NCBI GenBank assembly: GCA_032718475.1 | Contig: JAUCBJ010004076.1 | Span: forward strand, 1-21,155 | Source: Nemertoderma westbladi | Taxonomy: Eukaryota; Xenacoelomorpha; Nemertodermatida; Nemertodermatidae | Direction of reading: 5' to 3' | DNA length: 21,155 nucleotides | Shown here: in pieces, positions 15,217 through 21,155 of the stretch | Layout of the letters: each line of letters begins with the position of its first letter | Numbering within the stretch: the stretch's first letter is position 1 | Made by a program: the position numbers and the translations under genes | The notes under the pieces: model-generated | The model's database searches: none | Seen by the model: the letters and a program-made list of their open reading frames with translations, nothing else | What the model was told of the DNA's origin: nothing

Positions 15217-17693
15217 GTGCTGGCACGTTTGTCACAAAGCAGCCCACTACACCTCTCCCCTACAACACACACCCCGGAGATACTGACTTTCACACCCTTG
15301 TAACTAAACATACCAGTATTGATATTAATGAAATCCCCCTGTTGGACCCACATGTTGCTATGACGTCCCGGTTTGAAGGATTTATATCTATTCCCGCCCT
15401 CCATTCATTCCCCCCCCATCAACCCCTAACTCCCTCTCCGCTACCTCCACTACGACCCTCCAACCGGTCGCTCAGTGTATCATCACAATCAGCTGGCACT
15501 TTCGTAAGAATACACAATTGACCATTAGAAAATTTAGGTTGCGCAGATTGTCTGTTATATGTGAAACGGAGGATCTGGTTTAGGAACAGAATCAATTCCT
15601 GTGGTTCACGACACGATCTGGTTATAGAATTGATAATACTAGTTGAATCAGTATCCCTCTAAGAACTATCGTCTCCAGGATTTCCACTACTTACTTGATC
15701 ACGGCTAGTGATAGCAATTGTCCCAACTTCACTCCGGTGATGTAAAAGATAATTTTGTAATACCTCCTGTTCACCAGCCTGAGTTCCTACAACCTTTAGT
15801 ACATCATTTGGGACATCATCCGAACTATCAAGAAAATTGCAGCGCCTCTTTAAGATCGCAATCAATTGATCAATAAAATTTGGCCTTTGGATTTGATATG
15901 CGCAAAATGTTTATAACAAGTTGCAATTCTTGATCATTTGCACTACATACATAATGTTTGCAAAGCATAACTGTAAAGTTTGTAATGAAGTGGGTGCTAA
16001 GCCAAACAACTCGACCCTCAACAGGCAATGATCTCCACAGCCTATGAATAGTTTTCCATCAAATGGTCTTTGTGTATTACATATTCTTTGGAGTACAAGA
16101 TCAATGGCTGCCAGTTGCTCACAGGAAAGCATGCCACATTCCTCAAAGAAAATTATATTCAATCGTTTAAGTAAAGCAAGTTTAGATGGACTTTTTGCTA
16201 AACTTAAGAGACATTCTTGGGCTAATCCAGTGGAGGTTATTTTTCCATGATGCACACCAAATGGCATAAGTAAGTGAAGATGTTCACCACCCAATACTCT
16301 GGCCCTCTCACTTGTAATTGCTGAGAGCATAACATTCAGGCCACAAGCAAGGCTATAAGCCATGGCTTCCAACATTACTGTTATCTTGCCAACACCTGGT
16401 GCTCCTACTAACCATGGAGAATGAACAAATGTTGTCGAAGGATACTGATATTTATCTATTGCATTTACCAGTACCTGCAACATATTTCGTTGCTCATCAA
16501 CGGATTCCTGCGGTTGTCCTTGAATAGATTTCAATAGAGGCTTCCAATTAAGGGGGAATTCTCGGGTGGCTTTTATTAATTGACGATCCTGTGGTAATAC
16601 GTCCTCCTCATCGGGTAATACCAATCCATCTCTCTCATATAGAGCATCAACCAAATCTCTACGTCTTATATCCTCTATGTTTTGCACTTGTTCCGTGGCC
16701 TGATCCCGAATACTGTCCTCATAAAAGAGAGGTATTGCCTCATAAAGCAAACCATTACCAGCGAAGAATTGTCTAATACCAGCAACAGCTAGATGGAGGT
16801 AACGCTGGAATTGATATTTCCAATTGATTGAAAAGTTAGGTCCTTCATGACATATGATTCAAGTAAGCCATTGACCTCCTCTGCAGGAACATTGTTATCA
16901 TTAGATGTAAGATTTGCTCTGAGGAATGAAGTCGGAATATCTTGGACAGATAGAAGATCTAACTCTGTCTCAAAGCTACCAAAAACATATACCAAATGGA
17001 ATAAGCCATAAAGCATAAAACCCATCAGTAATGCAACAAATCCTATTAAGGGTGTCTCCTCTTTAGACTCTGGATGGAGAGTTATTCCGCCGTGTATATG
17101 TAGCATATTTGCTACTGGGGAACCTTGATCTTGTGCCTCCATTCGCTGCCAAATATATTTGACATTACCAAAATTTTGTCCTTCCCATGTTCAATCCATT
17201 AACTTAAATGATGTGCAAAGCGATTCCAACATCATGTAAATAATATAGTATGCTTTTCCATGGCTATTGCTAATCTTTACCATAAAGATGGTCATATAAA
17301 TTAGAAACTGCCTCGGAAGCAGGTTGCAATGCCAGGAGTATAGGCATATTATTACATGTTTCTGTAAAGAAGTAATTCCAGTAATTCTCTTACCAGTCGG
17401 CGGGATTCCATCTCATCAAAACGCAATATAGTGTCAGATGCACCACATGGGAGGCATTCTTCACCCTCACAGACTTGCTCAAATCATGATGGTAAATGAT
17501 CTGATGGTCTGATGTAATTACCATCATTATGACGTCGGCCTTTCCCATGACGGGCAAATTCGTATACGTCAGGACAATGCTTTAGCATTAGTCTATTAGC
17601 CAAATCAAAACCTAGATTTGGTGTGCTCAGTTGATAATAAATAGGGTCGAGATCAACCCAACTAGCTGACCCCGCTAATATATATATATTCAA
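15217..17693 (-). pseudogene. Pif1-type / Helitron-like helicase gene, degenerate
   Basis: Read right to left. An acceptor-like TATATATTAG near 17680 precedes DLDPIYYQLSTPNLGFDLAN and EFARHGKGRRHNDGNYIRPS. One in-frame TGA (about 17487) comes before FEQVCEGEECLPCGASDTIL. Frame changes follow near 17380 and 16855. The middle part has HIHGGITLHPESKEE and a hydrophobic stretch. The helicase core (16787-15911) has RRDLVDALYERDGLV, Walker A GAPGVGKI (16383-16406), Walker B IIFFEECGML (16127-16156) and LFIGCGDHC, followed by a deletion that removes the QLEPV part kept in the left copy. The Walker A Thr is Ile (GKI instead of GKT), which should abolish ATP binding. Proteins with an N-terminal replicase-like part and a Pif1 helicase are typical of Helitron-type rolling-circle elements. 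No Helitron ends were found, so that label is tentative. Confidence 0.75.
15311..16088 (+). repeat. Direct duplicate of 11426-12201 (right copy)
   Basis: Right member of the direct duplication, within the longer helicase relic. Without the TIR element the two copies would lie about 320 bp apart, giving a tandem unit of about 1.1 kb. Confidence 0.9.
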
Positions 17694-17699
17694 AATAGA

Positions 17700-18550
17700 T
17701 AGGTAATTGCCACCAGCAATTTATAAGGGGGAAAGAGGCTACGCAAGTAGACGCGTGTGGAGACCACACTTGTTTTTTCTCCCGAGAAACATCGCGTGCA
17801 GTATCCATTAATTATTATAGTTGGCCCTTAAAAAATATACCATAGAAATATGTAGTAGTGGTGCGTTTAACTTTGGTAGAAGAGAATAAAGTGTATTGTG
17901 CCCACCCACCCGAAAGTAATTCTTATTCGAATCGTAGGTGTCGATTTTGGTTAAATATATTGATGGACCCTCATTTACTTTTTATAATGAAATCTAGGGC
18001 CAAACCTGAATAATATAGATAGAAATAATGATGTAGATATTAATGATTTTCAACATGCTGGTTTTTAAATTTCCAAAAAAGACCCAGTAGACCAGGAGAT
18101 ATAGAAATTTTTGGAATGTTCGGAATTTAGCACGCTAAGACTACTAATGTTGTTCAAAGTATCGCGCTTACAATCGCAAGTCTGTTAATTAGCGAAATAT
18201 ATGAAATATTTTAAATCGCGATTTCGACCATGAAGAATTCACTAAATTGAAAAAGTTTAAAAGTCAAAAATGTTTATAATTATCGATAATAGGGGGTAGG
18301 CGAAATATCAAAATCCAAAAATGGCGGAAAAATTGAAATCATTTTTTGCATGTACTTTGGGCCCTTTTAAATTCCGAACCGTTGGACCAAATTAAAAACT
18401 GATCCAAAAGTCTGGTATACTTCACGTGGCTTCAACTCATTAGCAATTGGGATAACAAGTAGTGTTATACATTGCTGAGCAATTCGACATTCGGAAAAAA
18501 ATTAAATTATCTTTGAATTATTTCATTGCTTATAATTATTATGTTTAATT
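17700..18550. other. AT-rich spacer, no gene seen
   Basis: This sequence follows the helicase relic. It contains a small hairpin, GTGTGG-AGA-CCACAC at about 17756-17770, A/T runs and a short AAATCGCGATTT palindrome near 18213. No coding frame, repeat array or RNA gene is supported. The hairpin could in principle be a rolling-circle terminator, but the CTAG/CTRR-type end expected next to it is not present. Confidence 0.4.
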
Positions 18551-18553
18551 GAC

Positions 18554-18778
18554 TCATACATTGACTTTATCGGTCATTTTACACCCTTCATGTTTTTTAT
18601 CAGGTGTTTTATCAGTGTGTGTCAAAAGGTCGAAATTACCCCTTGTCTCGTACATCCTTCCTATTGCAATATGCAGGCACTCCTTGCGTAGGTCCATCCG
18701 CTTTATGTGGCATTTTTCAAAATCTTTATTAGGATCAACTGTTTTCTGATTGAACAGTGACATTACTTTGTCTGGCAT
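18554..18778 (-). CDS. Short hypothetical frame, 74 residues
   Basis: From ATG 18778 (MPDKVMSLFNQKTVDPNKDF) to a TGA at 18554. The product is polar and Lys-rich (HIKRMDLRKECLHIAIGRMY, then LLTHTDKTPDKKHEG). It lies about 40 bp after the end of the next block upstream on the same strand but in a different frame, so it may be its frame-shifted or spliced continuation. I do not recognise it. Confidence 0.3.
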   Translation of the reverse strand: MPDKVMSLFNQKTVDPNKDFEKCHIKRMDLRKECLHIAIGRMYETRGNFDLLTHTDKTPDKKHEGCKMTDKVNV

Positions 18779-18818
18779 CTCCAATACTTAAGGGGCTTCA
18801 TCAGCCCTTGCAGCCGCC

Positions 18819-19382
18819 TTAATTTTTTTCACAGTCGTTGTCCGACAACTGTAGTCTTAGCTTGATTAGGGCATCCCGGATATATGAAATCTGTTGGGCA
18901 TTTAGACATTCAATATCCCCGTATATTAACTCTGGTTGGAAAAAGTCGATAGTTACTATAGCCGTGATATTTCTGACGTCCTTTATAATCAGCGCTTCAA
19001 CTTTCCGCGTATAAGACTGGCATGGATTCCCAACATAGGAAATAGCTACTTCAATTAATTGCGGTTCAATATCGAGGAAGGAATCAGCCTTATTTCGGTT
19101 GTATTCTGTCCCGTCTTTTCCAATTCCTTTCCGTATGAGGTCTGGCATGTAATCTGTTAACCGATCCTGCCAGATTGGAGGGGTGTACAGCATTTTTATT
19201 GATACAGAAGTTCCTCTGTCTAGTCCTTATAATACAACGTACTCGTCGACCATATGGCCTTTCTCCAAACTCCCTTTTATTACAAAACAGTCATGGATCT
19301 GTGAGCAGACAATGTAGTGTACGCACCACTCTGGTATTAAACATAGGATTCCAGCAGGTATTGTGCTGAGTAGTTTAGCCAT
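18819..19382 (-). pseudogene. Unknown gene with one in-frame stop
   Basis: ATG at 19382 opens MAKLLSTIPAGILCLIPEWC and continues for 51 codons to VDEYVVL, then TAA (19227-19229). The same frame goes on without another stop for 135 codons (GLDRGTSVSIKMLYTPPIWQ ... LRLQLSDNDCEKN) to 18819. Around the middle it has KADSFLDIEPQLIEVAISYV, followed by SYTRKVEAL and NITAIVTIDFF. This order (acidic residue, P-x-L-I-E-V, later Lys, then hydrophobic strand) resembles the PD-(D/E)XK nuclease-like fold seen in Uma2-type proteins, but the match is weak and by eye. One stop in an otherwise good frame suggests a recent knock-out, a short intron, or a sequencing error. The function is unknown. Confidence 0.45.
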
Positions 19383-19665
19383 TTTGAAAACCTCTTGCTA
19401 TTGCTAATTAGCATATTATAGTTTAGTAACCTAGTTGATATGGCACCAATGTACTTATATGATAAAATAATTTCAAGAACTGATAAATATATCTATTTAG
19501 GCCACGTAATTCACAAAAGTTGAGACTATGATTATGATATTAAGAATGTAACTAGGGGGTTATACGCACACGCAAATACATTATGTAGGAAATTTATTAA
19601 TTGCACTAACAAATGTGAAATTTATACTTTTTAGGTCATATATCATGCCTCTTTATTGTAACGAA

Positions 19666-20013
19666 TTATGGCCCACCCCCGGCTCTCGCAACGCCTCCAC
19701 CCTCGACTCCCGCAACGCCTCCACCCCCGGCTCCCGCAACGCCTCCACCCCTGGCTCCTGCAATGCCTCCACCACCGGCTCCCGCAACGCCTCCACCCCC
19801 GGCTCCCACAATTCCGCCGCCCCCGGCCACGTAAACATTGAATTGGTAGAGTGGGGCCGCCGGAATCACTCGCGTGATATGAACTCTGGCGTCTTCAGAT
19901 ACACCATCGACCAAGGTAGCCGGCTTACCCCAGCCGAGGATGTACCACCCTCTCCCTCCGTGTAATTCCAACTCGTTGTTGACGTGGTCGCGGGCATTGA
20001 GATCTGGGATCAT
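19666..20013 (-). CDS. Hypothetical protein with Gly/Ala octapeptide repeats
   Basis: The minus-strand frame from ATG 20013 has 115 residues and is also open to an acceptor-like TTTTAAG at 20026, giving TQLRMIPDLNARDHVNNELE. The N-terminal part (LHGGRGWYILGWGKPATLVD, then EDARVHITRVIPAAPLYQFN) looks like a folded beta-rich domain. It is followed by six octapeptides of the V-A-G-A-G-G-G-G type and a TAA. The block is much richer in GC than the flanks. The opposite strand is also open over the same bases (SRNASTPG repeats, 116 codons). I prefer the minus strand for its more protein-like N-terminal part and its splice-site-like border. No family is recognised. The Gly-rich tail could be a linker or a structural, silk-like or matrix-type repeat. 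Confidence 0.4.
   Translation of the reverse strand: MIPDLNARDHVNNELELHGGRGWYILGWGKPATLVDGVSEDARVHITRVIPAAPLYQFNVYVAGGGGIVGAGGGGVAGAGGGGIAGARGGGVAGAGGGGVAGVEGGGVARAGGGP
19681..19824. repeat. Six 24-bp tandem units
   Basis: Exactly six in-phase units of 24 bp, consensus GGCTCCCGCAACGCCTCCAC plus CCCC, with few substitutions. The length is a multiple of three, so reading frames on both strands are kept, as expected for a repeat held inside coding sequence. Confidence 0.95.
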
Positions 20014-20027
20014 CCGTAGTTGCGTCT

Positions 20028-20778
20028 TAAAATATTAAACATAAGTTCATTATAAAATTAACCCTTTCGAGATCCTGGGCCCTATGCGGGCTGCCACTTT
20101 TAGAGGGTACCGTGGACAAGCAATATTATATTTATATACTGCCATCTGAAATGTCCCGTAATCCATATAGGCCACCGTTGTGGGCCACCGTACCCTAACC
20201 CCTATCTGTTATGTAAAGAGATGCAGACGAGCAAAATCCAAAATGGATGCAATAATTAAATTAGTTACATATTTATAAATAATAATACCGATAATATGTA
20301 TTTAATATTGTGATGATACAACTAAATTAATACTATCACCTTACTGTCTTACAATGACAGGTATAATTTAACGTATTTAAGGGGGGTAGACTATTAAAAC
20401 AAACTGGTGGGACATTCTGTTTATACTCCAGGTAATGTTAGATGTTTCACCAGTCTCATTCTGCTGTGTGTATTTGTTTATATCTTTACAACAATAAATC
20501 ACTCCCACTGTCAAAGAGCTGTTGATGTTTGGTAGAGATGGCTATAATAAATAATGTTTACAGTATTTGCTATAGTTAGTTAGTAGTGCTGCCTATTCAA
20601 TCAATATTTTCAATATATCGTGCATACAGAATTGCCGTAACATTGTAGCATAATTATACACCAAATAACTAATATAACCAATATGTTCACCAATACCATA
20701 TCACGTATTGTACTCCAAAATCACATATTGTTTTAAATTGTAATAATAAACCTTACTTTATATACCAATGACCTAACA
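20028..20778. other. AT-rich spacer between divergent exons
   Basis: This spacer holds a moderately GC-rich island (20060-20220) with GGCCACCGT present twice (20170 and 20185 area), then AT-rich sequence to the next start codon. No gene, array or clear promoter element can be supported. The promoter of the plus-strand gene at 20779 probably lies in its right part. Confidence 0.4.
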
Positions 20779-21020
20779 ATGATGCGCCGTGGGAAAACGA
20801 CATCAAAGAAAATCAGCAAGCCTTCACGTGCCTCAACCTCACAACAAACGTCTGGTGGAATTACCCAAGATGGAGACAATATCGTCGTTGATGCCGACGA
20901 ATTAACAGAAGCCCTAACAGTGATTCAAAAGCGTAAAGAAAAAAAGATCTCAAAAAGACGTAAACCCAGCACGCCGGAGGAAACGGACGCACGGAATAGG
21001 GACAAGGAACAAAAATATAG
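20779..21020 (+). CDS. Lysine-rich first exon with splice donor
   Basis: The exon starts with ATGATG and encodes MMRRGKTTSKKISKPSRAST, a Ser/Gln-rich stretch, a short acidic helix (DNIVVDADELTEALTVIQ) and a basic block KRKEKKISKRRKPSTPEETD that looks like a nuclear localisation signal. It ends ...RNRDKEQKYR. The bases AATATAG|GTGAGC at 21015-21026 form a strong splice donor, and the frame would stop within the donor itself (TGA), so the coding sequence very likely continues in a later exon outside the window (80 codons plus 2 bases here). Such basic, charged heads are common in transposon-encoded replicase or transposase genes and in nuclear host proteins. The family is not recognised. Confidence 0.6.
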
Positions 21021-21155
21021 GTGAGCAGCCTCTTTAGTACCTACATATCTATCTGTACCTATACCTATCTATCATATCATATATCTGGTAAGGTGTGTAT
21101 GGTAATGTAGTTAGAATCGTAGACACGCTTTGCGTCAAGTAATCCTCCCCCCCCC
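21021..21155 (+). other. Start of an intron, runs off the window
   Basis: Begins GTGAGC directly after the exon, followed by CTATCTAT/ATCATATC-rich sequence and ending in a C-run (21146-21155) at the window edge. No acceptor is seen. Confidence 0.5.

Noticed and set aside
15207-15521. 104-codon plus-strand frame over the right helicase copy
   Set aside because: It is antisense to the helicase relic and has no independent support.
17080-17110. HIH in LHIHGGITLH as the HUH motif of a rolling-circle replicase
   Set aside because: The surrounding residues do not resemble a Rep motif 2 region and no paired catalytic Tyr block was found nearby.
17756-17770. Hairpin GTGTGG-AGA-CCACAC as a Helitron 3' terminator
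   Set aside because: The stem is only 6 bp and the expected CTRR end right after it is missing; it also lies on the upstream side of the helicase relic.

Overview
The window looks like an animal (invertebrate metazoan) nuclear locus that is mostly transposable-element material. It has AT-rich spacers, short coding blocks with splice-site-like borders, a piggyBac-type DNA transposon, a CR1/L2-type LINE, a fold-back element, a satellite-bearing TIR element and a decayed Pif1-type helicase gene. No prokaryotic operon structure, rRNA, tRNA or CRISPR array is visible. The species cannot be named from the sequence; a mollusc, cnidarian, sponge or another invertebrate would all fit.

Left part (1-3860). 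A GC-rich reading frame on the minus strand starts at 931 and runs open off the left edge (310 codons, no stop). Divergent from it is a nearly intact piggyBac transposase (1565-3160, plus) whose start codon is GTG. Its right end is a 20-bp palindrome followed by TTAA at 3263-3266. The TTAA lies inside a minus-strand exon coding for an acidic protein with one C2H2-like finger, so the transposon appears to have landed in that gene.

Middle (3870-9850). A LINE, cut inside its endonuclease domain at the 5' side and broken after the reverse transcriptase at the 3' side, joins an AT-rich array of about 163-bp repeats that start with a palindrome. A 1577-bp fold-back element (arms about 486 bp, 5-bp target duplication TCACG) follows. 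It interrupts a minus-strand coding block whose frame closes exactly when one TCACG copy and the element are removed.

Right-centre (10.0-17.7 kb). Two short minus-strand frames of unknown function are followed by a degenerate helicase gene on the minus strand. About 776 bp of that gene is present twice in direct orientation. Between the two copies sits a 2788-bp TIR element (CCCTGCAAACATTTT ends, TA duplication) that carries a roughly 21-bp minisatellite and a 100-bp satellite whose units each contain a stem-loop.

Right end (18.5-21.2 kb). Short minus-strand coding blocks (one with an in-frame stop), a Gly/Ala-rich repeat exon, and a plus-strand basic first exon ending in a clean AG|GTGAGC donor that runs off the window.

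The features do not form one pathway. They record layered insertions: piggyBac into a zinc-finger exon, a fold-back element into an unknown coding block, and a TIR element into the spacer of a tandemly duplicated helicase relic. No clearly new defence or metabolic system is supported. The best candidates for novelty are the fold-back element, the satellite-bearing TIR element and the unclassified coding blocks.
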